Position numbers and translations under genes: made by a program. Below the pieces are notes generated by a model that worked only from the letters and a program-made list of their open reading frames with translations, was not told the DNA's origin and did not search any database. Positions 20,892 to 32,122 of a DNA stretch of 64,000 bases are shown here, piece by piece. Origin of the DNA: Blasia pusilla (Eukaryota; Marchantiophyta; Marchantiopsida; Blasiales); contig CM114273.1 in assembly GCA_050084515.1 (NCBI GenBank), forward strand, positions 16,306,001-16,370,000, in the 5' to 3' direction. How positions within the stretch are numbered: the stretch's first letter is position 1; each line of letters begins with the position of its first letter.

Positions 20892-22471
20892 ATGCTCTCG
20901 GCCGCTCCAGAGTATGAGTATGACACCGAATCCATGGTAAAGCACGAAGACTTTTTGGCACTCGGTTCTGTGACGTCCGATCGCCTCAGCAGGAATGGCT
21001 ACAAAGCTACTTTGTTGTCCCACCCTTGTTTGGAAAATTTTGCAACCATTTAATGAACTTGTTTTATCATGCTCGTTCTTACTACTTGACGAATAAGCTC
21101 GTCAAGATGTGCTACATCCTCTGGAATCAGCATCTGGACCTCGAAGCACCAGGAGTCGACTTTGCTTCTTTCGTGGACGGGCACATACGTGCAATGCTCA
21201 AAGTGCTTCATCCAAGCGCAAAGTCCTTCTTGTCTCCTTTTTCAATCCATTTGTACATTCATAAGCAGGAAATGACGGCCGACAAGGCGGTAGATTGGTC
21301 GCAAGTCACTCCCGTACGCTTACCAAGAAGGGGCGAAACGGTGTCCAGTGGAAGCCGCAAAGTCACTCTGACGCGCAAAGCAGCCTAGAGACAACACCCA
21401 CATACTTCGGCTTTAGGAAAAGACGAGGAGACAACCGAGCTGCCAAGACCGAAGCGAGGAAGAGTTTAGTTTGAGACCCCTTCCGAAACAGAGCCAGCAC
21501 CACAAGAAGATTCCGAGGAGACGCCTCACACTAGCGATGAGATCCCTACTCTTTGGTGCGTAGTGTGGTTTCTGAATCTGGCAGTTCTTGTAATCAACCA
21601 ATTACAGCAAGTACTACACCTTGATGATACAGCAAATGTGGACCAGTATTTACAAGCGCTCGATGCCATCAACTGTAGGGCACAAGCTTCATTAGAGAAC
21701 AAAGCACAGCGCAGAGTGGTAGAAACAAACCTTCTGCTTCGGAATCAAGAAGTCGAAGATACTAAATTGACGCTTCGTAAAGTTCAAGGCGACTTAGTCC
21801 AAGCTCAGTATGAATCGCGGAATGCACGCCAATGGGAAAGCTTGGAGATCAACATGGAGTGTGGGGTTGATCTGTTGGCTTCGCAAGTCAAGGAAGCTTC
21901 GCAATTGATTCAACAATACCGACAACAAGTGCATCTTATCAGCCACGAGTTCAAGAAAGTAGCATCACAAAACGCTCACACTTCGAAGTTACTTCAAGAA
22001 CAACAAGAAACTAACAAGGACTTAGTGGCACAATGGTCAGAAGCCATAGGTAGGATCGATGTCTTGGAGGCGGAGCAAAAGCTGCTCAACGAAGTGCAGT
22101 TAGACCCTAAAGATGTCAAGGAGTTAATCGAGGAAGCAGGCAAGAGCTTCGAACAATTGATGAGCGAGGAGATTGATTATGTCAACAAACATTGGAAACG
22201 CCAGTTTGACAATTATACAAAGTCTCTCCCTGAAGTCGTATCCAACCTCACGATCAATCTTGAAGAACTTCCTCTGTTTACTCCATCAAATGTATTAGTC
22301 CAAAACAAAGTGCTAGGAACTTTGTTAGTTGTTATCAAATGGCGAGAGAAGATGCAAAATTACACCCCTGATATTGTCAACAAACCTTCCACTATTCATG
22401 GTCGTTTAGGACCTACAACTGAGTTTGATAGCTTAGGAGACACCATTATAGATTTAGAAGGTACATCATGA
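20892..22471 (+). pseudogene. Accessory ORF downstream of pol (coiled coil, unknown function)
   Basis: The ATG at 20892 opens MLSAAPEYEYDTESMVKHED. A one-base frameshift near 21030 moves to the frame reading KFCNHLMNLFYHARSYYLTN and LVKMCYILWNQHLDLEAPGV. That frame then runs to the TGA at 22469-22471, broken only by TAG codons at 21386-21388 and about 21466. The C-terminal 250 residues (21563-22471) are rich in Gln, Glu, Leu and Lys and look like a long coiled coil (NLLLRNQEVEDTKLTLRKVQ). The acidic tail has ELPLFTPSNVLVQNK. Several plant gypsy lineages carry extra ORFs after pol, some envelope-like, but I see no signal peptide or membrane span here. Its role is unknown. Confidence 0.6.
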
Positions 22472-22497
22472 AGTGTTCGCTAGGGCGGCTTACATTT

Positions 22498-23540
22498 GAG
22501 GGAAGGGGTATGTGATACCCGCAATTTTGTACTTTTGAAGATTTTGAGCTTTTTATTTGAAGAAAACTTGTGTATACATAATGATTTTGGATATTATGGT
22601 TGTGTAGTAGAAGAGTGAGTAATATTGAAAGAGATCACAAAGCTCTTAGGACAAGGCATAGAGGTGGAAGATCAAGGATTTGCCTTAGAGTCTTAGCGAA
22701 GCTAAGACTCGAAATGATTTCAAGCGTCATACTGATAGAACAGTTAGACTAGGAAGATGCGCGACTTTTTGGTATCAGATAGGAAGTTAGTACAGTTACG
22801 CTAAGCGGATTCACAGGGATCATAGGAAAAGAAAAGAGTACCATAGATCTACGTAGTTACAATTGTTGAAGAGACACCAGATTCCTCAAGAACACTTAGA
22901 ATCCTTAGAACCACTCCTACTTCGGAGAATATGTAAGAAGCATGAAAGTAGCTATCATCATCATTCTCTCACAAAGTCCTTACGCTGTAGGAATGGTCCG
23001 GAAAAGGAAGTAGTACCCCCGAGCTTGTATAACACTTTGAAGCTTTCTCATTCTTGATGGAGTAGTAAAGCACTCATTTCTTCATTCGATGTGCGATGCA
23101 TATGTCCGAGTATTCTCATTGGGTCTCATAGAGTGAAGAGTGAATCAGGAGAACTTTTCATCAATAGAATAATCAACTCGGAGCTGTAAGAAATGTGTTC
23201 GATAGAGAGTAGCCTGCCTAGACGGATTGAATTCTGAAAGTAGGAGAAGCCAACTTCTTGTTGAGGTCTCTATGAGGTTCTTTTATGTTGATTGAAGATC
23301 TACCTAAGCGTGCTTTCAACTCTACAAGAGAGAATGGAGGAAAGAAATCTTGGTACTAAGAGAGATCTGAAGACATTGATAAGTCATTGAATATGAATTA
23401 TATACACTTAATTACAACTCTTGCAAGATAAACGACATCTTGACCTCTCTTTTCACATAATCATGATCCTCTTGGGGATCAAACTCATTAAATTACTATA
23501 TAAAGATCAATTTTAAAACCATTTGTACATTACAACATGC
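22498..23540 (+). repeat. Polypurine tract and 3' LTR C of the gypsy element
   Basis: GAGGGAAGGGG (22498-22508) directly precedes TGTGATACCCGC at 22511. The LTR matches solo LTRs A and B in many blocks and ends near TTGTACATTAC. Its right edge is approximate. Confidence 0.75.
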
Positions 23541-23839
23541 TCAAGAGGTCAAGGATGACTTGCTAAGGCCTTGGATAACCTGAGAGAGCAGGTTTTCCCT
23601 TCGTTTCCGCTCATTTGGAGTCATATTTAGACACTTACTCATTCGAGTGAATTACTATTATGAGTATGGTCAACTTTCCATTTTTTGCAAGTGGCCCTTG
23701 ACCTTCCACAATAGGTCAAGGAGAGAGTGCTTGAGAGATCGTTCTCTCTTTGTTGAACCTCTTGGCATGAGGTGGCGGAGCTATGTTCCTCCTTGCCTTA
23801 TGTGTGTAACCCAAGCCTCTCATTAGAAGAGGGGTTTAG

Positions 23840-23910
<71 letters not shown>

Positions 23911-24209
23911 TCAGAGAGAGAGAGAGAGAGAGTATGCTCCTATGCCTATCATAGCCTTGCGACCATAGCCCCCCCTGGTCGGACGGTGCTTGAGACTGGG
24001 ATGGGTGTAGAGAGGAGAAGCAAGTGAAGAAGGTACCATATGAGAGGAGGGAGACACTCTCATATAGTGTGAGTGCTGACCAAACAACGTGTTTGTGCGG
24101 AGCTTCCTAATGTCAACCAAGAAACTCTTCACCACACCATCTACTTTTGATTGGGATCCCCAATACACATTACTTATCGGTCTGGTGACTTTGGGCAATG
24201 AATCAAGGC
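23541..24209. other. Intergenic with a GA microsatellite
   Basis: There is no gene. A (GA)n tract with one interruption (ATGCTC at about 23907) fills 23843-23932. Confidence 0.6.
23843..23932. repeat. (GA)n microsatellite
   Basis: About 31 GA units, a short break, then about 10 more. Confidence 0.95.
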
Positions 24210-24590
24210 TCACTTGAATGTGTTGAACAATGGTGCTACTAGCTTAGCAATATCAGCATATGCTCTTGCTCTGTGTGTTGTGAATTTTGCACAGGAGACC
24301 AAGGAATGACTAGAGGTTTTGTCCCCATCTTCACACAAGGCGCAAGAGTTTAGTTGTGTTTTCATCCTGCTTTTCTTATGGTTCAAGGGGATTGCCCCCA
24401 TCCTGAACTTGAACTTGAGTCGGGTTCCCAAGCAAGGGGTTCCCCGCAAATAGTTCTTTTGTTCTGCCTTCTCAGGATATACCATCAAAAGAGATAGGTT
24501 AGAAATTTTCATGGCTTCCTCCATGCTGTTGAGGTGCGGTAAGAGGAGAGGAAGAGAGGAAGACAGGAGAGAGGAAACTACCTTCAACCG
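24210..24590 (-). pseudogene. LINE ORF2 C-terminal fragment (zf-RVT-like)
   Basis: The minus strand reads LRGTPCLGTRLKFKFRMGAI, then LNSCALCEDGDKTSSHSLVS and CAKF. This is the Cys-His zinc-binding segment found after the RT of plant LINEs (C-x2-C then H and C). It is only about 90 residues of a protein normally over 1,000. The rest of the element is absent, apart from a CT-rich block and an oligo(T) run to the right. Confidence 0.6.
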
Positions 24591-24718
24591 AAATAGATAA
24601 AATTTTTTGAAGAGAGTTTCGGTTGGGTTGAAGAGAGGAAACTTTTAGTGTGAATTTTTTTGCACTTTTTTGCTCATTATTAAGCAGTCCCATAGTTTTT
24701 TTTTTTTTTTTTTTTTTT
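24535..24718 (-). repeat. CT-rich repeat and oligo(T) run
   Basis: On the minus strand 24535-24640 resembles the CT-rich blocks at 43630-43769 and 44050-44188 (TTTCCTCTCTTCAACC, then CTCTTCCTCTCCTCTTACCG). A run of 23 T at 24696-24718 lies beside it. It is possibly a LINE or SINE terminal region. Confidence 0.5.
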
Positions 24719-24938
24719 CTCTTCCATATTTTGGCAACCCATCTGAGTTCGGCCGGTTGCAAATTGCGCAAAATATACAAAACTGAAAAATCAGTGGAAT
24801 CATAAGTATGGAACCAATCACTTTTTCCATCCAAGGTCTGGAAACAATCTACCATTTGCCCTGGGCTGAATAGAGTTCAAGATAAAAGTGAAGGTTCTTG
24901 AAAAATGAAAGTACAATCTAAAACCTCATTTTGCATCC

Positions 24939-27900
24939 TCAAAGTGGTTTGTTTAAAATACTTAGCACTTCTTTGAGGGACAGGGGTGGTTGGTGGATTC
25001 CTACTCCTACCTCCGACTCTCTTAAAACTACCAGCAACACATAGTATATGTGCTTACAAGGGAAATACCTTTTGCCACTTGTCTCTCTTTGGACAAAGTC
25101 ATCACATGAACATGTGGGAAAGCAACAGATGTGCACCACATACACCCTGTGACACTTGAATTTCTGAGTGTTGTTCTGACCCAATACATCCTTCCTATTC
25201 CATTGCCACTCATGACATCTTTCGTGGCGATGATCTCCATTTTTGCCTCCCGAGCTGATGCAATTCGCTTTGCTCTCTCCACCCTTGGCCTACACATTCT
25301 GTTTCTCTTCACCCAAGTTCTAGACTCAAGCGAGAAATAATGGATTGAGATCATCCACCTTCTCCGGTACATGTTGACATCAATCTTGGGTTGAATCTGA
25401 AATGCAAAGGACTCATGTAATGCGAACATGCTCGAACTTCCCCGTCTCACGAGTCTGAAACCGGCACTTGTAAGATTGTCCACCGTCTTGAGTGCGATTC
25501 GTACTGCGGCGATGGGCCAAATCGTGGGGTATTCCCGGAGCTCCAATGGCGGCGGATAAGACTTCTAAAAGCGCAAGATTCATTTGGGGCAGAAGAAGTA
25601 CTTCAATTGATCCCTGGTCTCGTGAACGATCAAACGTTTTGAGTCCCCAAAACCCAGCGGTGGTCGTCGATCCTTACAGATTCTTATTTAGGAAAGTGCC
25701 GCATGATCTCCTAATGCCATCGAGATCTGCCCGTGTAAGTGGATCCACGTCTGGTTGCTCGAGATATATGCCACCGTTTTAGGTTGCAATCCATCTCCAT
25801 TACCGGAATCCCATATTGTTGAACCACCCGGTGCGAGGATGTTGCGAACTTCCGAAAGAACGGAGGGCTTTTGAAATAAAACATTCACTGATTTTGAAGA
25901 AGTAACTCCATCACGGATTTGGGGACGGGTCGGGGTCCCGAATACCTGGCGGCGTAATTTCCTCATCCAAATCAATCACCGGATTCGTTCTCGATCGCCT
26001 CTTCACGTGCCTAAAGTCAAGATACTTATCTGGTCTCCACGAGTCTCGCTCGGACTGCTCTACCACCATCTGCATGGGACGTCTTGAAACCCGCACACGA
26101 ATATCTCCACCAATGTGTACGTCTTGCTCGAGGGGAGTTCCAGCTTACGCACCGGTTGAAGGCTTCCACATACAGTTTTTCATCACCAGATCTCACAGCC
26201 GCCCTGACATAGAGCTCGTAGATCGACGGCCCCCTTCCTTTTGTTATGCCTTTTTTGAGGAAGATATGGGATGCTGCAGACTGTAGCATTGCTTTGCCTG
26301 GTCTTGTTGGCATGCCTCCACAAGTGAAATTCGTTGGCATGCTTTTGACGACCTCCAGGAGAAATGAACACTTTCTGCTCCACTTGTGTTGGGGCAGAGG
26401 GCATTTTCATGAAAATTCAATCCCTGCAACGACGGCAATGTTAGAAGGGAACGAAAATAACTCATGAGTCAAAGAAATAAGGTACGTGTTGAAACCAGAC
26501 GGGTTGCAAGGCCGAGGCATCCCATGAACGACTCTGCGACCCGTCGGGTCCCAACGTGTTTCAACCCTAAACCCACTTACTGCAACCCATTGGGACCAGA
26601 CGGGTTGCAAGGCCGAGGCATCCCATGAATGACTCTACGACCCGTCGGGTCCCGACGTGTTGCAACCCTTAACCCACCTACTGCAACCCATCGGATTCAG
26701 ACGGGTTGCAAGGACCTGTGGCCACTCTGGAAGATCCAAGTGCAAGTCATCCGAAACCCATCCGGGTCGAACTATTTGCAGGCCTTGTATACATGCGACT
26801 TGCATACTTGTCTACGGGTTGCACCAAAATTCTGGATGCAACCCGTCGGTTTCCTCCGGGTTGCACACTCAGGCAACCTGTCGCATCCGACAACTTCCTT
26901 GTTTTCTTCGGTTTGAAATCCCTATAGTTCCCACGCTTCTCAACTTGAGCTGCAACTTTACAAAAAATTCTCAGCGTGAGCTTGACAAGACAAAATAGTG
27001 AACTCACCTGCCGCATGAAGTTTCCCCATTGTCTCATACGTATAGTCCACCAACGCAACCAAGAGCACAACTCTTTGTACTTCCCCTCAATCGCATACTT
27101 CCTCCACCACCCATGAAGTTCTTCCTGGCATTCCATGGCCTGCTTCAAGGTTTTGCTGTCCTTGCAGGGTTGGAGTAGAGTGACATGCTCTGTCCTCTTA
27201 TTCTCCTTGATGCAAGATTTGGTGTACCGGGTCACAGACTCTTGCCAATGGAAAGCATCCGACCTTTCCCTCTCCGGTTGAACCTCTCCACCCCATAACA
27301 CTTCCCGGATAGCAATCCACCCAAGTTGTGCATTGTCCGTCATGAACCCATAAATTTCCGGAGGTGGCCTTTTGTTTTCCTTCACCACCTCCAATAAGAG
27401 TAAGCAACACATCTTCAAAATGCCAACGTCTTCTGCCTTTACTTCACAGACAAATATAGTTTTGAGTCCCTTCTCCACATGGTCATAAACGTGAGCACCC
27501 ATTGTCAACCATCCGTTCAGCACTCTGTAGAAAATATCAAAGCTTACCCAGCTGCCGTAAAGATCTTCCCCTTCCCTCATTCGATCTATAAGATCGAGGC
27601 CACTCGACGGACCTGTGGTTGATATTTTGAAGACATAGGCCCTGGATCCCTCGCCTCCTTGGCCCATGAACTGCCATCTTTGAATGAATGGAAATATGGA
27701 GTTGGGCTTGATTCTGGCGATGGCATCCATTACGGCCGTCTTTTCATCCAGAATCTGTATTTGACGCAGCAAATTCCGGAAGCATTCAGGATCAGCGAGA
27801 AATGCGAGATTTTCCCAAAGTTGTTTCTCCTCAGCCGCCGTGATCTCTCCCTGTCCAAGGGTTCCAAGAAATTGTTCACAAATTTGTGATGCTATTGTGA

Positions 27901-28828
27901 GCTTGATCACTCCGGGCTTTGAACCCGGAGAGTTTCTGTAGACTTCGGCAACTTTCTTCGCCACATCCTCCTTGATGTGTCTCTGAATTGCATCGGTCAC
28001 AGGATGAGAGTGGGAGCCAACATGAACTGCCAGCCTTGTGTACTCTGACGTGGAGCCCAAGTCGTGGACAATGAAAAATATGTATGCAGGACACGCTCCA
28101 ACGTAGAAGGGCGATGCCTGACAATGAGGACATCGATGGCCTCCCGGAGGTAAGGTGGCACCGACCTCGTATGGAGTTTCTGCATTCTTGGGGGGGAATT
28201 GCGACGTATTGACTCACCCGTTGCGCTCTAGATACGAGCATGCTGGACTTCTACACTCCAAGGCTCCAATGCATTGGCGGCGGGAGACAATCCAAGGACC
28301 ATCTGGAATTGAAGCACTAGTCCGTTGAAGCCTGCATCATCGATGATAATCAGACTTTCTGTCCATACCCTTCAGGCGTCCTCCATCTTTCTTTTGAGCA
28401 GGAGCAACAAGTGGAGGCAACTCAAAAATGCAATTACCATCGTACATGGGTGGCAGCTCGTTGACAAGAATGTGCTTGAACATTTTCAAGGCCAGAGATG
28501 AAAGCAAACTATTTCTTGATACTCGTAAGAGGAACGAGTAGGCGGACAGAGGGCCCGGTTGGTGTCTGACAGATCCACTGAGGTTGATAACATCTAGAAT
28601 CTCTTCAGGAAGAACAACATTGTTACGAGCGTGTGAAGTTGGAGTCGAAGCCAGATCTACTAAGCTAGGAGTTGCAAACGTAGAGCTTGGAGCACTAGGA
28701 AATTCTCGACCGTCTACTTGGGAAACAGACGAATTCAGGGGCAGGCCGTAAACTCTGTATTGACCATTTGCTAGAGGTAGGAGATTCCATACTTTATGGT
28801 CTGCAATCACTTTGGTGGACTGTCTCAC
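24939..28828 (-). pseudogene. MULE-type transposase with SWIM zinc finger
   Basis: A cut-and-paste DNA transposase of the Mutator-like type. From 28828 leftward one frame runs to about 26990, broken by TGA at 28337-28339 and 28214-28216. It holds LPPLVAPAQKKDGGRLKGMD, a zinc-binding HRCPHCQASPFYVGACPAY, LGSTSEYTRLAVHVGSHSHP, then the DDE core: DLYGSWVSFDIFYRVLNGWL (likely first Asp), GFMTDNAQLGWIAIREVLWG (second Asp), DAFHWQESVTRY, and KELCSWLRWWTIRMRQWGNF. A donor GGCAG/GTGAGT at about 27005 starts an intron filled with palindromes. An acceptor near 26425 leads to frameshifted exons at 25550-26420. The end has FRLVRRGSSSMFALHESFAF and the SWIM finger CSCDDF-x(n)-CKHIYYVLLVVL (25050-25130). 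Terminal inverted repeats were not identified. Confidence 0.75.
26486..26900. repeat. Palindrome cluster 1 (in the MULE intron)
   Basis: Imperfect 27-bp palindromes of the GCAACCCGTCGGA family lie at 26535, 26582, 26637, 26683 and 26838, with half-units at 26490, 26755 and 26877. Pairs recur with a period of 101-102 bp (26535/26637 and 26582/26683). All lie in what I read as an intron of the MULE gene. Confidence 0.8.
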
Positions 28829-29292
28829 CTATTATGTCCTCCGTGCCGTCACCTAACATCTTTGGATACAAAGATGGTTCCAATTTGGAGAAGAAATCGA
28901 ATAGAGAGAAATTTTTCATCCACTGCTATGAAAGACTCAAGAGCTTGCGGTGTAACGATTTCTGATTGAGCAAGGCCCGCCTAAATGACTGCCATAAGTG
29001 AGCTTAACATAATTATCCATTCCCAGAAATTTTGTACGGGAGAAGAGTGAGAATGAGAATGAGAATGAGAATTTTTAATGTATAGTGAATAGGAAATCAG
29101 ATACTCCTGACAGAATTTTACTGACAAGATGAAGTTTGGTAGGTGAAATTGTCTGACACAATAGATTCAATTCTGTTGCAATATGTTACAAGATTTGGGA
29201 AGCAGAGACGTGGGTTGCGAAGCACACTTCATTTTGTTGGAACATGTCGAAGTCCTGGTAACTCAACTATTAACCCAAGCTAAGCGAAGCCT
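28829..29292. other. Spacer between the MULE and palindrome cluster 2
   Basis: Probable upstream region of the minus-strand MULE. It contains a short (GAATGA)n run at about 29049-29070. No exon seen. Confidence 0.4.
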
Positions 29293-29856
29293 ATAACCTG
29301 TCGGCTTCGGACGGGTTGCACGCTTCTGCCTTACCTTGAAACGCAAACATGATCGAAGCTGGAAACCCGTCGCTCTCCGACGAGTTGCTCGGATACCGCT
29401 CCTTCTTGCCTGAAGATGGCGGAGGCTTGCTACCCATCGGCATCAGACGGGTTGCCCAATTATCTCACGGTGTAACACTTACATGAAGGAAGCGTGCAAA
29501 CCGTCTGTTCCCGAAGAGTTCCGCGGGTGCCGCACCTTCTTGCCCAAAGACGGCGAGGCGTGCAACCTGTCGCCCTCCGACGGGTTGCGCAAGGGCCTCG
29601 CCTTGTTTCGCTAACATGAAGGAAGCGTGCAACCTGTCGGCCTCCGACGAGTTGCGCGGGAAGCCCGCGTTGTTAACCCTTGACGAGGGAAGCGTGCAAC
29701 CTGTCGATCTCCGACGGGTTGCTTGCGCACCTCGCGTTATTGTCCCAAGACGGCGGAGGCGCGCAACCTGTCGGTCTCCGATGAGTTCCTCGCGCACCTC
29801 GCGTTATTGTCCCAAGACGGCGGAGGCGCGCAACCTGTCGGACTCCGACGGGTTGC
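29293..29856. repeat. Palindrome cluster 2, 67-bp period
   Basis: Nine 27-bp palindromes start at 29293, 29362, 29429, 29496, 29572, 29629, 29696, 29763 and 29830. Six of the eight steps are 67-69 bp. The spacers are GC-rich and related (GACGGCGGAGGCG, CGCACCTCGCGTTATTG). The cluster ends 90 bp upstream of the TATA box of the ParB/methyltransferase-like gene. Confidence 0.88.
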
Positions 29857-29945
29857 CATTTTTCACGTCCAGACTTCCGTAACGGCCGGCACGTCGCCGT
29901 CGGAAGGACGTCGCGACCCAACGGTCAGCCCAACCGCTAGAAAAG

Positions 29946-29953
29946 TATAAATA
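29946..29953 (+). promoter_or_regulatory. TATA box of the ParB/methyltransferase-like gene
   Basis: TATAAATA followed by GGGG, a textbook plant TATA box, about 250 bp before the chosen ATG at 30204. Palindrome cluster 2 lies immediately upstream, where a promoter-proximal element would be. Confidence 0.7.
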
Positions 29954-30203
29954 GGGGAGAAATGGCTCATTTCCGGTTTCTCATTTCGCGATCTCCATTG
30001 CTCTCCTGCGCAGCAGTTGATCAGATACCAAGGGGCGCTTCACACGGCGAGTCATCGCGAGGCGATCGAGCAACGAACGAGGCAGTTCGACCAAGCGATC
30101 GCGAGCGATTGAGCTACCCATCAAGGCGACTCATCTCGACATCAGCAAGGCGGTGATCAAGCGATTCATCGTGGACATAGGTGGAGGCATTTTCTCGGGA
30201 AAA

Positions 30204-30831
30204 ATGGCGAGGGAAAAAGCTCAAGCAAACAAGTCCGGGAGCTTCACTCCCAAGTCCATTAGGACTCCTGCGTCACCATCTCCAAGGCCTCGTTCGGAAA
30301 ATGAGATAAGGCAGCAAGAAATCGAGGAGCGGGAAAGGGAAGCAGAGATGCACAACCAGGAGCTTCTTGCGAAACGTGAACAAGAGGCACTCAATAAACA
30401 TAACGCAGAGGCTGAGATGTTGCAAGCCTTGAAGAAAAGGGTCGCCGACAAAAAGCGAGAAAAGAAGCGTCTGGACGCGTCGGTGTGGAGAGAAAAATTG
30501 GCTAAAGCGAGGAGGGAAAAAGCAATAGCCATTGAGGACAGCCCTGCCCGTCCAACCGAAAGTGTTGAGATGCGGGAAATGTCCCCGATGAAGTCCGGGG
30601 ACACAATCAATATAGCGGAAATGGCCGAAGTTCAAATCACGGACGATGAGGTCATGAGGACCGCCAGCGTGGAGATGGTGGACATTGCTGAAGAAGCAGA
30701 GAGCGGTCATCCTCGTCTCCAAGCCTGGCGGAAGAAATCGACCTCTATCGGATCGACGAGTTTCCAGTGGACTTACCAACTATTGTCTCAGAGCAGTTGG
30801 CTGGTCAAGAAACCGACCCAATCTTCGAGCA
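30204..30831 (+). pseudogene. Exon 1: charged coiled-coil N-terminus
   Basis: The ATG at 30204 opens MAREKAQANKSGSFTPKSIR. I prefer it to the upstream ATG at 29962, whose frame closes after 64 codons. A long Glu/Arg/Lys helix follows (EEREREAEMHNQELLAKREQ, EMLQALKKRVADKKREKKRL), then an acidic linker. A one-base shift near 30700 leads to SLAEEIDLYRIDEFPVDLPT and a donor CAA/GTAAGA at 30831. Low-complexity helices like this give no function. Confidence 0.5.
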
Positions 30832-30939
30832 AGTAAGAGAGGATCTGGGTTTTTTGAATTATGTGAAGGCCCATCTTGCAATTCATTGGCAATTCAGTGT
30901 AGCTTACTGATCTTGTCCCGGTTGTGACAAGTGGTAAAG

Positions 30940-31403
30940 CAGATGACACTGATGGAGGGCCACAACGCCCTGAGAATTCCACTCTACCGATTGCGGACAA
31001 TGGAGTACGTCCGCGAAATTCAGTCTTACGAGGATATTGCGAAGCTCAAACAATCGGCGGCGACAACATACTACATCGACAGCTTCCCTCCGTTCTATGT
31101 TCAGCCTTACGATGAGCATGGAACCCAAGCGCTGGTTACGGAGGAGGACTTGGAAAAGTTTGACACATTCTGGAGGATGAGAGATCAGGAATTCAGAAGG
31201 CAAGCAGAGGGGACGGAATTCAGCTGTATGAGGAATCTGCATTTCTTCATCTGGGATGGAAATCACAAGTGCATGGCGTGGAAAAAGTTTGCAGAGGAGC
31301 GCCCAAACTCCTTGGAAGCACATTTTTGCGTGAAGGCAGTGGTCCTTCATCCATACCATCATCACATGGCGACGGTGGAGATGGCCATGCATGCCATGAA
31401 CAC
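30940..31403 (+). pseudogene. Exon 2: ParB/sulfiredoxin-like domain
   Basis: Reading from a probable acceptor near 30949: MEGHNALRIPLYRLRTMEYV, then YYIDSFPPFYVQPYDEHGTQ, then the signature-like FFIWDGNHKCMAWKKF. In ParB and Srx folds an IPV/IPL strand is followed by a D-G-x-H-R-x-x-A segment that binds nucleotide; here it is DGNHKCMAW, close to that pattern. The exon has no internal stop and ends at AAC-AC/GTAAGT (donor at 31404). This is the best preserved exon of the gene. The assignment rests on pattern recognition and needs a profile search. Confidence 0.5.
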
Positions 31404-31420
31404 GTAAGTTTCTTCTTGCT

Positions 31421-32072
31421 GCAAACCGTCCGACTTCGACAAGTTGTTTGAGTGGTCACTTTTTTTGGGATGTTTTTGGCCGACCGCAACTTGTCGGACT
31501 CCGAGGAGTTGCTCGATTGATGAATGGGTTAGGATGTTTTTGGCCGAAAGCAACTCGTCAGAGTCCAACGAGCTGTTCGACTGACCACAGGTTTAGTATG
31601 TTTTTGGCTCAAAGCAACTCGTCGGAGTCTGACGAGTTGCTCGACTCGCCGCATTTTTTGGATGTTTTTTGAAGAAAGCAACTCGTCGGACTCCGACGAG
31701 TTGTTCGACTGACCACAGGTTTAGTATGTTTTTGGCCCAAAGCAACTCGTCGGAGTCCGACGGGTTGCTTGACTTGAAGCTATTTTTGGAGGTTTTTTGA
31801 TGTTTTTGGCCGAAAGCAACTCGTCGGAGTCCGACAGGTTGCATTCAGAAGTTGGAAGCTACATTTTCCGCGTCAAATTGCAGCTTTCATTGCAATTGCG
31901 CAACCTGTCGGACTCCGACGGGTTGCTATGTTCACTTTTGATACGGACTATTTGAAACCAGGCAATCACAAATCTGAATGCAATCCGTCGAACTCCGATG
32001 GGTTGCATAATTTAGCTCGTTGCTAGAATCTGACCTTGAGCTGTGACGACCTGTCGGAGTCCGACGGGTTGC
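31421..32072. repeat. Palindrome cluster 3, 64-bp tandem array in intron 2
   Basis: Ten 27-bp palindromes start at 31421, 31486, 31550, 31614, 31678, 31742, 31816, 31900, 31980 and 32046. The step is exactly 64 bp four times running (31486 to 31742). Spacers share GTTTAGTATGTTTTTGGCC. The early units carry GCAACTCGTCGGA with the matching change in the other arm, the later ones GCAACCTGTCGGA. The array sits between donor GTAAGT (31404) and acceptor TGCAG (32118-32122). Confidence 0.92.
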
Positions 32073-32122
32073 AGGAACCCATGTACCTTACAAAATTTCT
32101 TATATTGAGTTTGGATGTGCAG

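Larger units (their letters stand above)
18395..23540 (+). mobile_element. 5'-truncated Ty3/gypsy element with downstream accessory ORF
   Basis: A second, distinct gypsy type. It starts abruptly inside RT near 18395, so its 5' LTR, gag, protease and RT N-terminus are absent. It continues through RNase H, integrase, an extra ORF with its own TATA box, a polypurine tract at 22498-22510 and a 3' LTR starting TGTGATACCCGC. LTRs A and B in the copia element are solo copies of this LTR family. The coding region is less decayed than in neighbouring elements, which suggests a younger insertion. Confidence 0.82.

Noticed and set aside
20892-22471. Envelope protein of an endogenous retrovirus-like element
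   Set aside because: There is no signal peptide, transmembrane segment or Cys pattern; the main feature is a long coiled coil.
23772-23954. Coding ORF with Arg-Glu repeats
   Set aside because: It is only the translation of a GA microsatellite; likewise 40664-40870.
28768-28965. Plus-strand ORFs over the MULE and LINE regions (also 36428-39664)
   Set aside because: They are shadows of the minus-strand transposase and LINE frames and show no motifs of their own.
29293-32072. A CRISPR array (short palindromic repeats with regular spacers)
   Set aside because: The setting is a eukaryotic nuclear genome with introns and LTR elements, spacers within a cluster are related to each other, the repeats vary, and there are no cas genes. 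It is better described as palindrome-centred minisatellites.
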